The notes under the pieces are model-generated. The model saw only the letters and a program-made list of their open reading frames with translations, searched no databases and was not told where the DNA came from. From the NCBI GenBank assembly GCA_023412915.1, contig JAEZRE010000021.1:1-64000 (forward strand): DNA of 64,000 nt. Direction: 5' to 3'. Made by a program: the position numbers and the translations under genes. Origin of the DNA: Bacillota bacterium. GTDB taxonomy: Bacteria > Bacillota > Clostridia > Acetivibrionales > DTU013. Positions 34,207 through 42,799 of the stretch are shown here, one piece after another (within the stretch, counting starts at the first letter, position 1; each line of letters begins with the position of its first letter).

Positions 34207-35442
34207 CTATTGTTCTTCCAAAGCCCGCAAGGCTTCCGGGAAAGGCTTGAGCGCTCTTGGCAGGATGCCCAGCACATATGCGATCATAACGCCGTAATTC
34301 GTAATGCACACTCCCTGTTCACGGGCTAACTCCACGCGATACTGCATCTCTCTCCTGTTCAGCATGCATGCGCCGCAGTGGATGATAACGCTGTAGCCTG
34401 ATATATCCGCAGGATAACCTGCGCCGGACGCCCATTCAAATTTGACGCCTTCGCCTGCCATCTGCCTGATCCATCGAGGTATCTTTACCGTTCCTATGTC
34501 GTCATCCTGGCGGTGGTGAGTGCAGCCTTCGACTATGAGCACCCTGTCGCCGGATACAAGACTTTTGATACGCCTGACGCCTCTGACCATTTCCGCCAGA
34601 TCTGCCTTTTGCCGTGCAAATAGTATGGAAAACGAAGTCAGAGGAATATTTTCCGGAGTCTCACCAGCTACCTTTTGAAACGCCTGTGAATCGGTAATAA
34701 CGATTGAAGGCGGCTGCTTCAGCTTTTCAATCGTTTGCTCGAGTTCGAACTCCCTTGTGACGACCGCCATCGCGCCCATCTCTATAATGTCGCGAATCGT
34801 CTGCTGCTGCGGAAGTATCAGGCGTCCCTTCGGCGCGGCTGTATCGATGGGCGTCACAAGCACGGCGACATCCCCCGGACGGATAATGCCCGTTACCAGA
34901 GCAGGCTCCACGTCATCGTAATTTGAGTTTTCGATGATCAGCTTTTTAACGGAATCAATGCCTGAGCCCGTAAGCGAACTTGCACAGACGAGCGGAATCC
35001 CTGCGAGTTTTTCGAGTCCGGCGATCTCCGCTGCATCCGGCATACGTCTGTCGCACTGATTGACTACGCAAATACTTTTTATGCCGCGGCGTTTCAATTC
35101 TCTGATAAAATCCGACTCGAAGCTTGTAACGCCATGCTCCGCATCCGTAACGACCACCGCCAGATTGCATTTGCGCAGGACCTCATATGTTTTGTCTATA
35201 CGAAGCCTGCCCAGATCTCCTATATCGTCGAGCCCTGCCGTATCAATCAACACGACAGGTCCTACCGGCAGCAGCTCCATCGCTTTACGTACCGGGTCCG
35301 TAGTCGTTCCCGCCACCTCGGACGTAACGGCGATCGGCTGTCCCGTAATTGCGTTTATCAGCGACGACTTTCCTGTATTTCTCCTCCCGAACAGCCCTAT
35401 TACAAACCTGTTTGCCGCCGGCGTTTCATTCATGCTGCCCAT
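34207..35442 (-). CDS. hydF: [FeFe]-hydrogenase maturation GTPase HydF
   Basis: 411 aa. N-terminal Era-like GTPase domain with P-loop GRRNTGKSS (19-27), switch II LIDTAGLDD, and NQCD G4 motif; a dimerisation domain; then a C-terminal cluster-binding domain with CTHH (the CxH motif) and HCGACMLNRRE (HCxxC), which together ligate the [4Fe-4S] cluster. It is the scaffold on which the di-iron subcluster is assembled before transfer to hydrogenase. It lies 14 bp downstream of the TM1266-like gene. Confidence 0.97.
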   Translation of the reverse strand: MGSMNETPAANRFVIGLFGRRNTGKSSLINAITGQPIAVTSEVAGTTTDPVRKAMELLPVGPVVLIDTAGLDDIGDLGRLRIDKTYEVLRKCNLAVVVTDAEHGVTSFESDFIRELKRRGIKSICVVNQCDRRMPDAAEIAGLEKLAGIPLVCASSLTGSGIDSVKKLIIENSNYDDVEPALVTGIIRPGDVAVLVTPIDTAAPKGRLILPQQQTIRDIIEMGAMAVVTREFELEQTIEKLKQPPSIVITDSQAFQKVAGETPENIPLTSFSILFARQKADLAEMVRGVRRIKSLVSGDRVLIVEGCTHHRQDDDIGTVKIPRWIRQMAGEGVKFEWASGAGYPADISGYSVIIHCGACMLNRREMQYRVELAREQGVCITNYGVMIAYVLGILPRALKPFPEALRALEEQ

Positions 35443-35456
35443 ACTTGCCCCCCATT

Positions 35457-35711
35457 CTATTGCTGCACGCTTTTTGTGATCATGGACTTTACAGATGCTC
35501 CCGAAACCCTTCCGAGCTTTCCGGTCATCGCGCTGATATCGTCGTTGACCCCGTCGACTATCAGCGATATTACCGATACTCCCCTCTCTCTGTAAGGAAT
35601 GCCCATCCTTCCGACTATAAGCCTCCCGTATTCGTGGAGTACCGCATTTATCTGCTCCACGCAGGAAAGGTCTTCGATCACTATCCCTACTATACCTATC
35701 CTTTTATCCAT
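35457..35711 (-). CDS. TM1266-like iron-only hydrogenase system regulator (ACT-like)
   Basis: 84 aa from ATG at 35711 (AAAGGAG six nt upstream). A single ACT-like fold: GIVGIVIEDLSCVEQINAVLHEYGRLIVGRMGIPYRERGVSVISLIVDG. Proteins of this family are almost always encoded with hydE/F/G and are annotated as putative hydrogenase-system regulators; the ligand is unknown. First gene of the operon; a TATAAT-like element lies about 80 bp upstream on the minus strand. Confidence 0.88.
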   Translation of the reverse strand: MDKRIGIVGIVIEDLSCVEQINAVLHEYGRLIVGRMGIPYRERGVSVISLIVDGVNDDISAMTGKLGRVSGASVKSMITKSVQQ

Positions 35712-35822
35712 CCTCTCTTCTCCTTTCACCGGGTAATTTAACCGGTATATAAGCTGTATAAAGACTAAATGCTGAAATCAATTGCAGGTATTATACTGCG
35801 CGGCAGCCTGGCTATGTTTTAT

Positions 35823-35864
35823 AAATAAAAAACTCCCTTGCCCGCGTATATTGCGGGAAGGGAG
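35823..35864 (-). terminator. Terminator of the DtxR-family gene
   Basis: CTCCCTT-CCCGC pairs with GCGGG-AAGGGAG (single mismatched position) and the minus strand continues TTTTTTATTTAT. It lies about 170 nt after the stop of the 36031-36402 gene and upstream of the hyd operon, insulating the two. Confidence 0.85.
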
Positions 35865-36030
35865 CATTATGGCCAGGTAACGGTAAAATACGGGAATATC
35901 CCGTATGGAGCCTTAACAAGCCTGTCTCTTCCCGCTCGGAAAACCTTGCGGTCGGTAAACATACCAAATATTCGAAGCCCTCTGTCCCCAGGCGTGCATT
36001 TCAGCAGCGCGAGCAGACGGATTGCTTTTA

Positions 36031-36402
36031 TCAGCCTTTACTTTGCAAATAATGTTTTTTCATGCACTCAAAGCTCGTCTCGCTTATATCGTGCTCTATC
36101 TTGCAGGAATCCTGATAGGCGGTCGCTTCATCCACGCCGATTGCCATCAGGAAATCCGCGATGATCACATGCCGTTCATACATGCGCTCGGCAATCCTGC
36201 TGCCTTTTTCCGTAAGCGATATATAACCGTTTTCGTCCATCTCAATATAGCCGTTTTCCCGGAATTGCTTCATCACTACGCTTACTGTAGGTTTTGAATA
36301 GCCCAGCGCATTGCAGATATCGATGGAGCGGATCTGCCCCTTCTTATTCTTTTCCATCAGGATCGTTTCAAGGTAATTTTCCGCCGATTCGTGGATCTCC
36401 AT
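36031..36402 (-). CDS. DtxR/MntR-family metal-dependent repressor
   Basis: 123 aa, the short two-domain type without SH3 domain. Winged helix (IRSIDICNALGYSKPTVSVVMKQFRENGYIEMDENGYISLTEKG, about 24-67), then the metal-binding dimerisation helices with ERHVIIADFLMAIGVDEATAYQDSCKIEHDIS, holding the E-x-x-H-type ligands of the family and a Cys three residues before the IEHD motif. The family senses Fe2+ or Mn2+. The gene diverges from feoAB, whose promoter carries two DtxR-type palindromes, so an iron-responsive role is the best inference despite MntR-like length. Confidence 0.92.
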   Translation of the reverse strand: MEIHESAENYLETILMEKNKKGQIRSIDICNALGYSKPTVSVVMKQFRENGYIEMDENGYISLTEKGSRIAERMYERHVIIADFLMAIGVDEATAYQDSCKIEHDISETSFECMKKHYLQSKG

Positions 36403-36479
36403 ATGAGCAGCTCCTTTCCATTGAGATTATACCCGAACTAATTGCATGATAACACATACTTCCAGTGTTTTCAAGAGAC

Positions 36480-36600
36480 GATGGCTACCAGCCTTGGCAA
36501 GGACACCTGCGGCGATGGCTTCCGTGACGAAGGCAACCATGACGATGCAACCGCGCCGATGGCTCCCTTGACGAAGGCACCGCGGAGATGGCTTCCAGCC
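36480..36600. repeat. Imperfect tandem repeat in the dtxR-feoA intergenic region
   Basis: The motif GATGGCT-x-CC occurs four times (36480, 36514, 36558, 36587), spaced about 29-44 bp, with GACGAAGGCA repeated between copies. The stretch is GC-rich compared with its surroundings and codes for nothing convincing. Origin unknown; it could be eroded duplication. Confidence 0.5.
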
Positions 36601-36649
36601 GTGGCTGCCGCCCATGTCGAAGACAGCCGCACAGATGCTGACTTTTTTG

Positions 36650-36703
36650 TTGACAAAACAAGTTAGGTTGTGCTAACCTATAGTTGGTTAGGCGATCCTA
36701 ACC
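36650..36703 (+). promoter_or_regulatory. feoAB promoter with two DtxR-type iron boxes
   Basis: A TTGACA -35 is at 36650-36655. Box 1, TTAGGTTGTGCTAACCTA (36663-36680), closely matches the TTAGGTTAGCCTAACCTAA consensus of DtxR/IdeR; box 2, GGTTAGGCGATCCTAACC (36686-36703), is a perfect 7-bp-arm palindrome. The centres are 23 bp apart and cover the -10 and start region, so iron-loaded repressor would block initiation. Confidence 0.85.
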
Positions 36704-36768
36704 CTCCTGCAGAATAGATGAATCACCCAAAGAAAATAGGCTTTTACATAGATAAGGGGGACACATAT

Positions 36769-37005
36769 ATGACACTTGACAGACTACCGGTAGGCAAAAC
36801 AGCAAAGATCAAAAATGTGGGAGGCCAAGGCGCGCTTCGTCTGAGGTTTCTTGATATGGGGCTCATACCGAGGACGAAGGTATGCGTCAAAAAGGTTGCG
36901 CCCCTCGGCGATCCAATGGAAATACGGCTCAGGGGCTACGAACTTACCATCCGTTTGGATGACGCTAAAAACATTGAAGTGGAAGGCTATGGTGAGGGAG
37001 CATGA
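36769..37005 (+). CDS. feoA: Ferrous iron transport protein A
   Basis: 78 aa from ATG at 36769 (AAGGGGG upstream; the reading frame extends further upstream but without an RBS). SH3-like FeoA domain: LDRLPVGKTAKIKNVGGQGALRLRFLDMGLIPRTKV. It is a cytoplasmic accessory needed for FeoB-dependent Fe2+ uptake. Its stop overlaps the feoB start by 4 nt (ATGA). Under two iron boxes. Confidence 0.95.
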   Translation: MTLDRLPVGKTAKIKNVGGQGALRLRFLDMGLIPRTKVCVKKVAPLGDPMEIRLRGYELTIRLDDAKNIEVEGYGEGA

Positions 37006-39014
37006 TATTCGCGCTTGCAGGCAATCAAAACTGTGGTAAAACCACACTTTTCAATGCATTGACGGGATCGAACCAGCATGTCGGCAACTTCCCGGGCGTC
37101 ACAGTCGACCAAAAGACCGGCGGTATACGCGGAACAAAGGACTGTTACGTCGTGGACCTGCCGGGTATTTATTCCCTGCGGCCGTATTCGGGTGAGGAAA
37201 TAGTCACGCGCGATTTCATACTGAGAGAAAAGCCGGACGGGATCATAAATATAGTAGATGCGACCAATATCGAACGAAACCTTTATCTCACGCTGCAGCT
37301 ACTGGAGCTGCACGTACCGATGGTGCTTGCGCTGAATATGATGGACGAGGTCCGGGGAAACGGCGGAACGATCGACATCAAGGGTATGTCCAAGCAGCTC
37401 GGCATACCGGTGGTCCCGATCAGCGCCGCAAAAAACGAGGGTATTTCGGAGTTGATCGACAATGCCATTTCAGTTGCCAAACACAGGACATACCCCACAG
37501 TGATCGACTTCTGCCCCAGCAGCGCCGTTCACAGGTGTATCCATGCCGTATCCCATCTTATTGAAGACCACGCTCAAAGGCTCGGAGTGCCCGCGCGTTT
37601 CGTCGCTACAAAGCTGATCGAAGGGGACGCTGCCCTAACTGAAGAATTGGAGCTTAACGCGAACGAACTGGAAATGATCGAGCACAGCGTGCTGGAAATG
37701 GAGCGGGAGAGCGGACTCGACAGGAACGCCGCGCTTGCGGATATGCGATATGCCTTTATTGAAGGTGTCTGCGCGAAAACCGTTATCAAATGCAATGAAA
37801 GCAAGGAGCATCTCCGCAGCGTCAAAATCGATAATATACTTACGAACAAGTACCTGGCGCTACCGCTTTTCCTTGGCATCATGTTCCTGGTATTCTGGCT
37901 GACCTTCGGCGTCATAGGCAGCTTCCTGAGCGATTTGCTGTCCTCCGGCATAGATCTGCTGACCCGTTTGGTCGACTCGGGGCTTGCCGCATACGGCATA
38001 AACCCCGTAGTCCGCAGTCTTGTAATAAGCGGCGTATTTTCAGGCGTCGGCAGCGTATTAAGCTTCCTCCCGATCATTGTGACGCTGTTTTTCTTCCTGT
38101 CTATTTTGGAGGATACGGGTTACATGGCGAGAATTGCGTTCGTTATGGATAAGCTGCTTAGAAAGCTCGGGCTGTCCGGCCGAAGCTTCGTCCCCATGCT
38201 GGTGGGTTTCGGGTGTTCCGTTCCCGCCGTCATGTCGGCAAGGACGCTTTCTTCGGAACGCGACCGCAAAATGACTATATTTCTCATACCATTTATGAGC
38301 TGTTCGGCCAAGATACCGATCTATGCCGTGTTTACCGCTGCATTCTTCAGCAGGCATCAGTCACTTGTCATGATAGGGCTGTATATTTCAGGCATTGTTC
38401 TGGCTGTAGTCATGTCGCTTCTGATGAAAAACACGGCTTTCAAGGGAAATCCAATCCCGTTTGTAATGGAGCTTCCGAATTACAGGCTGCCTTCTCCAAA
38501 AAGCGTTATGCTGCTTATGTGGGACAAGGCGAGGGATTTCCTGCAGAGAGCCTTTACGGTGATATTTGTGGCAACGTTGGTCGTCTGGTTTTTGCGGACC
38601 TTCGATATCAGACTCAATGCCATTACAGACAGCTCCAAAAGCCTGCTTGCAATCATCGGCCAGGCAATAGCTCCTGTTTTCAGCCCGCTGGGGTTCGGCG
38701 ACTGGAGAGCCGCCACCTCCCTGATCACCGGTTTTACGGCAAAAGAGGCAGTAGTCAGTACTATGGGCGTTTTGATGGGCACTAATGTTTCCGATTTGAA
38801 GAATGCGCTCGCTACCCTGTTCACACCGCTGACCGCGCTGAGCTTCCTGGTATTCACTTTGCTGTATACGCCTTGTGTGGCTGCAATTACGACAATAAGG
38901 AGAGAGCTTGGTTCGAGGCTGATGACTGTCGGGGTCATAGTCATGCAATGCGCGATCGCCTGGATCGCCGCGTTTGCTGTTTACCAGGCCGGCAGGCTGT
39001 TTATCCAGTTATGA
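37002..39014 (+). CDS. feoB: Ferrous iron transporter FeoB
   Basis: 670 aa. N-terminal G domain: GNQNCGKTT (7-15), DLPGIYSL (G3), NMMD (G4), then a GDI-like helical domain and two Gate domains with about 8-10 transmembrane helices, including GFGCSVPAVMSARTL (the Gate motif with conserved Cys near residue 406) and the second-gate FMSCSAKIPIYAV. It transports Fe2+ across the inner membrane with GTP. Translationally coupled to feoA. Confidence 0.97.
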   Translation: MIFALAGNQNCGKTTLFNALTGSNQHVGNFPGVTVDQKTGGIRGTKDCYVVDLPGIYSLRPYSGEEIVTRDFILREKPDGIINIVDATNIERNLYLTLQLLELHVPMVLALNMMDEVRGNGGTIDIKGMSKQLGIPVVPISAAKNEGISELIDNAISVAKHRTYPTVIDFCPSSAVHRCIHAVSHLIEDHAQRLGVPARFVATKLIEGDAALTEELELNANELEMIEHSVLEMERESGLDRNAALADMRYAFIEGVCAKTVIKCNESKEHLRSVKIDNILTNKYLALPLFLGIMFLVFWLTFGVIGSFLSDLLSSGIDLLTRLVDSGLAAYGINPVVRSLVISGVFSGVGSVLSFLPIIVTLFFFLSILEDTGYMARIAFVMDKLLRKLGLSGRSFVPMLVGFGCSVPAVMSARTLSSERDRKMTIFLIPFMSCSAKIPIYAVFTAAFFSRHQSLVMIGLYISGIVLAVVMSLLMKNTAFKGNPIPFVMELPNYRLPSPKSVMLLMWDKARDFLQRAFTVIFVATLVVWFLRTFDIRLNAITDSSKSLLAIIGQAIAPVFSPLGFGDWRAATSLITGFTAKEAVVSTMGVLMGTNVSDLKNALATLFTPLTALSFLVFTLLYTPCVAAITTIRRELGSRLMTVGVIVMQCAIAWIAAFAVYQAGRLFIQL

Positions 39015-39036
39015 ATGAATCTATGGAGGTGGGCTT

Positions 39037-39300
39037 ATGAAATTTGCAGATTATGTTTTAATTATAACAGTTGCGATTTGTTTCATCGCTGCTCTGGTCT
39101 ACACGCTCCGCCGCCGGAAAAGCGGTGGGTGCATGGGCTGCGGTTCGGGCGGTGATTCAGGCAATGTAAGCCGTTCAAATGACGAAATGAATTCTTGCGG
39201 CGGCTGTTCTGGCTGCAGTTCGCGCCGCAGCTGCAACAGCTGCGGCAGCTTCAGGCCGGTTAGACGTGATAATTCGCAGGGCTTTTCAAATATAGATTAG
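39037..39300 (+). CDS. FeoB-associated Cys-rich membrane protein
   Basis: 87 aa. A single N-terminal transmembrane helix (YVLIITVAICFIAALVYTL, about 5-23) is followed by a basic RRRKSGG segment and a tail rich in Cys-Gly (CMGCGSGGDSG, CGGCSGCSS, CNSCGSF): nine cysteines in about 45 residues. Such small proteins commonly follow feoB in Firmicutes and Bacteroidetes, a position analogous to FeoC, possibly handling iron at the membrane. RBS GGAGGTG. Third gene of the feo operon. Confidence 0.88.
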   Translation: MKFADYVLIITVAICFIAALVYTLRRRKSGGCMGCGSGGDSGNVSRSNDEMNSCGGCSGCSSRRSCNSCGSFRPVRRDNSQGFSNID

Positions 39301-39319
39301 ATTTCCCGGCTCTCCCGGT

Positions 39320-40837
39320 TCAAATCTTCAGGCTTGTCAATTCAACATTCAGGTTCTTCAGGTTGGACGCTATGTCTTCGATTGACGAATACGAAGCAGT
39401 CAGCTCTTCCATCGTAGCGGCCTGCTCCTGCGTGGCGCTGGCTATGGACTGGATCTCGACAAGGGAGCTTTCGATAAGGTTGCTTATTTTTAAAATGACT
39501 TCTGTTAGCTGGCTGCTTTGGGCGGAAGAATTGACAGAAGCCGCTTCTATCTCATCCACCTTCGATTTGAGTATATCCTGATGCCTCTTGAGTTCCTCGA
39601 ACTTTTCCGCAGTCTGCATGACTCTTTGTATGGAAGTCTTGATCTTATTTGTGCCATCGTCTACAGACTCAAACACCAAGTTGGTATTTTCCCTAAGCTC
39701 GGTCACCAGTTTGCTTATATTGGCGGTAGCCTTTCCCGACTGCTCCGCAAGCTTCCTTATCTCATCCGCAACAACTGCAAAGCCCTTGCCTGCCTCGCCC
39801 GCCCTTGCTGATTCTATCGAAGCATTGAGCGCCAGGAGGTTGGTCCGGTCCGATATAGCTTTGATTATATCCAGTATGCTGCTGATCTCCTGGGTGGTCT
39901 CCATCAGAGAAGCCATCACTTTTCCGGTATCTGCCGTCGATTTCTCAATAACGCTCATGTCCTGCATCGTTACATCCATGTGTTCCTTGCTCTGCTGGGT
40001 TGCCGAATAGCTGGATTTGAACACCTCGGACATTTCAGTCGTCTTGTCCGATACCGTAGCAAGATTCTTCGATATTGTCATTATTGAATCGGAGGAGGCC
40101 TGGACATAATGCAGGTTATCCTTGCAGCTGTCGACCGCGGAAAGCGCGTTTACCGCAATTTCATTGTTGGCTTTTGTTGTCTGGTCGATGGCGGCCGCAA
40201 ATTGGTTCACCGAGTCAAACAACACCTGCGATGATTCCTTGGATTTTTCAGATACTGACTCCAGCGTGTCCAAAAGTTGCTTCTGCTGCTCCTTGTCGGC
40301 CAATGAGCCGAACATCCTGTTCAGGCGACGTATCAGCAGGTTGAACAGCAGGAACATGGCAAAAAATTCAACCATGTATCCCACGAGATACGGTATATAG
40401 GAAGCCAGCATATCAACCGACTGGAGTCTGAAATACTGTGAAATAACCAGATTTAGAATTCCAAGGACGAACGCGGTAATGGTAAGCTTCTTATCGTAAT
40501 ACAGACAGCTTAGGATGGAAGGGAACAGATAAGTCATATATATGCCTATGTGATAATTGGTTGCCAGCATCCCGACGATCAGAGTGCTTAAAACGATATT
40601 CAGATATTTTACAAAAACCGGGTTTGCATTTTTTCTGGCCAATATAAAATCTAGTACCACCATGATGAAACTGGCAACTGCGAAAACCAGCAACTGGCTC
40701 ATTTCTATCTTAAAAAAATTAATAACCGTCAGTATGTACAAAGCCGGAAAGACAACAAGGCATATTATTAGCAGCAGTATCGAAACTAGCTTGTTGACCT
40801 CTTTATCATTCGACAGTATAAATGCTCTCTTGTCCAT
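39320..40837 (-). CDS. Methyl-accepting chemotaxis protein
   Basis: 505 aa. About six transmembrane helices in the first 180 residues form a membrane-embedded sensor; no periplasmic domain and no HAMP is obvious. The signalling region spans residues 230-500 with the hairpin tip ISDRTNLLALNASIESARAGEAGKGFAVVADEIRKLAEQSGKA (about 335-377), the universally conserved CheA/CheW-contact site. The sensor layout resembles the partial receptor at the left edge. The ligand is unknown. Confidence 0.95.
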   Translation of the reverse strand: MDKRAFILSNDKEVNKLVSILLLIICLVVFPALYILTVINFFKIEMSQLLVFAVASFIMVVLDFILARKNANPVFVKYLNIVLSTLIVGMLATNYHIGIYMTYLFPSILSCLYYDKKLTITAFVLGILNLVISQYFRLQSVDMLASYIPYLVGYMVEFFAMFLLFNLLIRRLNRMFGSLADKEQQKQLLDTLESVSEKSKESSQVLFDSVNQFAAAIDQTTKANNEIAVNALSAVDSCKDNLHYVQASSDSIMTISKNLATVSDKTTEMSEVFKSSYSATQQSKEHMDVTMQDMSVIEKSTADTGKVMASLMETTQEISSILDIIKAISDRTNLLALNASIESARAGEAGKGFAVVADEIRKLAEQSGKATANISKLVTELRENTNLVFESVDDGTNKIKTSIQRVMQTAEKFEELKRHQDILKSKVDEIEAASVNSSAQSSQLTEVILKISNLIESSLVEIQSIASATQEQAATMEELTASYSSIEDIASNLKNLNVELTSLKI

Positions 40838-40911
40838 AAAATTTCCCCTCTATATACTTATTTACCGCAACTACGAAATTGCTGCATTTTATGCAAATAA
40901 TGCTAATTGAG

Positions 40912-40939
40912 ATTATAACACAGTATTGACTTTTTACAA
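40912..40939 (-). promoter_or_regulatory. Promoter of the chemotaxis receptor gene
   Basis: Minus-strand TTGTAA (40934-40939), 16-nt spacer, TATAAT (40912-40917), about 75 nt upstream of the start. Confidence 0.6.
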
Positions 40940-41129
40940 CGATTTTTGGAGCATAGTTGTAAGTTTTTTAACCCCTGGAAACCTTCAGCACCCTTACCTT
41001 TTTCGATAAGGAAAGTACCGGGAGTTATTGAAGCCGTTTCCGCAATGATAGTTTCCTGTGACACGTGTTTATATATTAATATAGGATCTATTTGTTAATA
41101 TTTATTACAGCCTGCCGGAGGTCACAGGT

Positions 41130-41822
41130 ATGAGAATCTTCACCTATTTTATGACGCCGTTAGGCAATATGGCCATAAATTTAAAGAAAGCCTTCAAATG
41201 CTTGTGCGATATTGTTTTAAGAGCCTCGGTCTCAGTAGGAGTCAGGTTTGCCGGGTATTGGAGAAAACCCGTCGCGCTCGGAGTCAGGTCGATAAGTACG
41301 AATTTAAGCGCTTCAGGGACAAAAACAAAAAGGATAGTCATTGCTGCCATGCTTTCCGCTGTTGCTGCGATAATGCAATCAGCCGGCGCTCTGGGGGGTC
41401 CTGGGTTCATTGTCAGTTCGCTGGTCACTCTGCCTGTAGCCGTAGCGGCAATTATTTCAATTGCCACAGGCGCAGCGGCGTATTCCGCCACTCTGCTTTT
41501 ACTGCTGATACTGCAGCCTTCCGAGATAGTCATATTCCCTTTTACAACCGGAATGTTAGGTCTTGGCATCGGCCTTGCGCTCAAGCTATTTAAAACAAGG
41601 GCCGCTGTCACGGCATTTGCGGCGCTTTCACTGGCTTTGGGAATATCGTTTCTGCTTTATATACTTAGATTCCCCATACTCGGTCCCGCATCTCCGCAGA
41701 AATTCAATCTAAGCGCATTGGTCCTGATATATGCCTTTTCGTACCTGTACAGCTGGCTATGGTGCGAAATAAGCATGCTTGTGTCAAATTTTTTTGACAG
41801 AGCTGTTGTCAAAGCCTCATGA
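41130..41822 (+). CDS. Hypothetical membrane protein, possibly ECF-S-like
   Basis: 230 aa. A basic amphipathic N-terminus of about 65 residues precedes five to six hydrophobic helices (IVIAAMLSAVAAIMQSAGALGG; FIVSSLVTLPVAVAAIISIATG; AAYSATLLLLLILQPSEIVIFPFTTGM; and others). The IAAMLSAVAAIMQ opening and compact helix bundle recall substrate-binding (S) components of ECF transporters, but I recognise no specific family. RBS GGAGGTC at good spacing supports the ATG. The 290-bp upstream gap is AT-rich with no identifiable riboswitch. Confidence 0.6.
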   Translation: MRIFTYFMTPLGNMAINLKKAFKCLCDIVLRASVSVGVRFAGYWRKPVALGVRSISTNLSASGTKTKRIVIAAMLSAVAAIMQSAGALGGPGFIVSSLVTLPVAVAAIISIATGAAAYSATLLLLLILQPSEIVIFPFTTGMLGLGIGLALKLFKTRAAVTAFAALSLALGISFLLYILRFPILGPASPQKFNLSALVLIYAFSYLYSWLWCEISMLVSNFFDRAVVKAS

Positions 41823-41887
41823 GCCCATCATACCGACGTTAGCATACCAGTTTACCTGCGGTATTCTATAGCACCGGGCGACGCCTA

Positions 41888-42343
41888 TCATGCCGCACTT
41901 TCCCTGTCTTTCTGCGCCAGCTTGTTCGTGTTGATGGAATTGCGGTAAACGACGAAACGATAGAACAAGAACTCCGTGATAAAATTGATGAGCATTGTCC
42001 CAACCAGCACCACATAATCATTCCAGGCACGGTTGGTCAGGTAGTCGCCCCACCAGGTCGAAAGCGGCGTAAACACACAATAATAGGCAGTGATCTTCAG
42101 CATGGCAACGGGGATGTTCGCAACGGATTTGAATGTGTATCTCCTGTTTACCGTGAAATTGTACAGGACAGATAGAATAAGAGCGATCAGATAACTCGGC
42201 CAGTACGGGAAACGGGTAAGCTCATTCAGCAGCGTAAAGCTTATTGCCTGAACGGCGCCGGCCGAAATAGAAAACAGAGTGAATTTTAAAAATTGTACGG
42301 CATTTTGCCTGGTGTTTAACGTTTCATCGGTTTTTTCTGACAT
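41888..42343 (-). CDS. GtrA-family membrane protein
   Basis: 151 aa from ATG at 42343 (AAGGTGAGA upstream). Four transmembrane helices with the GtrA signature FLKFTLFSISAGAVQAISFTLLNEL...YLIALILSVLYNFTVNRRYTF, and the closing FLFYRFVVYR. GtrA proteins are thought to flip undecaprenyl-linked sugars or take part in cell-surface polysaccharide modification. No glycosyltransferase is adjacent. Confidence 0.9.
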   Translation of the reverse strand: MSEKTDETLNTRQNAVQFLKFTLFSISAGAVQAISFTLLNELTRFPYWPSYLIALILSVLYNFTVNRRYTFKSVANIPVAMLKITAYYCVFTPLSTWWGDYLTNRAWNDYVVLVGTMLINFITEFLFYRFVVYRNSINTNKLAQKDRESAA

Positions 42344-42416
42344 ATCATCTCTCACCTTTGACAGAAATTTCGTATCACATGTTATTTGCCGCAGGAATTT
42401 TCATCTTTAAACGACA

Positions 42417-42440
42417 AAAGCCCTTGAAATCAAGGGCTTT
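42417..42440 (-). terminator. Terminator after tRNA-Val
   Basis: AAAGCCCTTG pairs with CAAGGGCTTT around a 4-nt loop; the minus strand continues as TTTGTCG. It lies 26 nt beyond the tRNA 3' end. Confidence 0.7.
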
Positions 42441-42465
42441 CGCTGTTCACCTTCGTGAACCTGTA

Positions 42466-42541
42466 TGGTGCGCAATACAGGACTCGAACCTGTGACTTTC
42501 ACCACGTCAAGATGACACTCTACCAGCTGAGTTAATTGCGC
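42466..42541 (-). tRNA. tRNA-Val (GAC)
   Basis: On the minus strand: 7-bp acceptor GCGCAAT/ATTGCGC, D arm ACTC-AGCTGGTA-GAGT, anticodon stem TCATC/GGTGA with loop TTGACGT (anticodon GAC), T arm ACAGG-TTCGAGT-CCTGT, discriminator A, and an encoded CCA. 76 nt, canonical cloverleaf with no intron. An isolated tRNA gene between GtrA and a small zinc-ribbon gene. Confidence 0.95.
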
Positions 42542-42799
42542 ATGTTTCAAAGAGTAATTCTATTTTAAAGCCTTAAAGGCTTATTGTCAATAGTGATATA
42601 CTGCCATTCGGCACTTTTTTGCAAACGTGAATTGCAAAGTCCGCGCAACGTCCTTGATACTATGATCAATAACATTACCCATGGGTCTGCGCAGACAGAA
42701 TCCACAGCGTCAAACCGCCGCCGGCTGTTGACTGTGGTTGCAGGCCGAAGGCTGCCGGCCGCAAGCCGTTAACACCCTCACGCCTGCCGCAATCTGCTT

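Noticed and set aside
36427..36615. Small ORFs in both directions in the dtxR-feoA gap
   Set aside because: They translate the degenerate repeat and have no RBS.
40940..41129. Possible riboswitch upstream of the 41130 membrane protein or the chemotaxis receptor
   Set aside because: Some short stems can be drawn, but none of the known landmarks (THI box, cyclic-di-GMP GEMM core, cobalamin box, FMN RFN) is present and no terminator follows.
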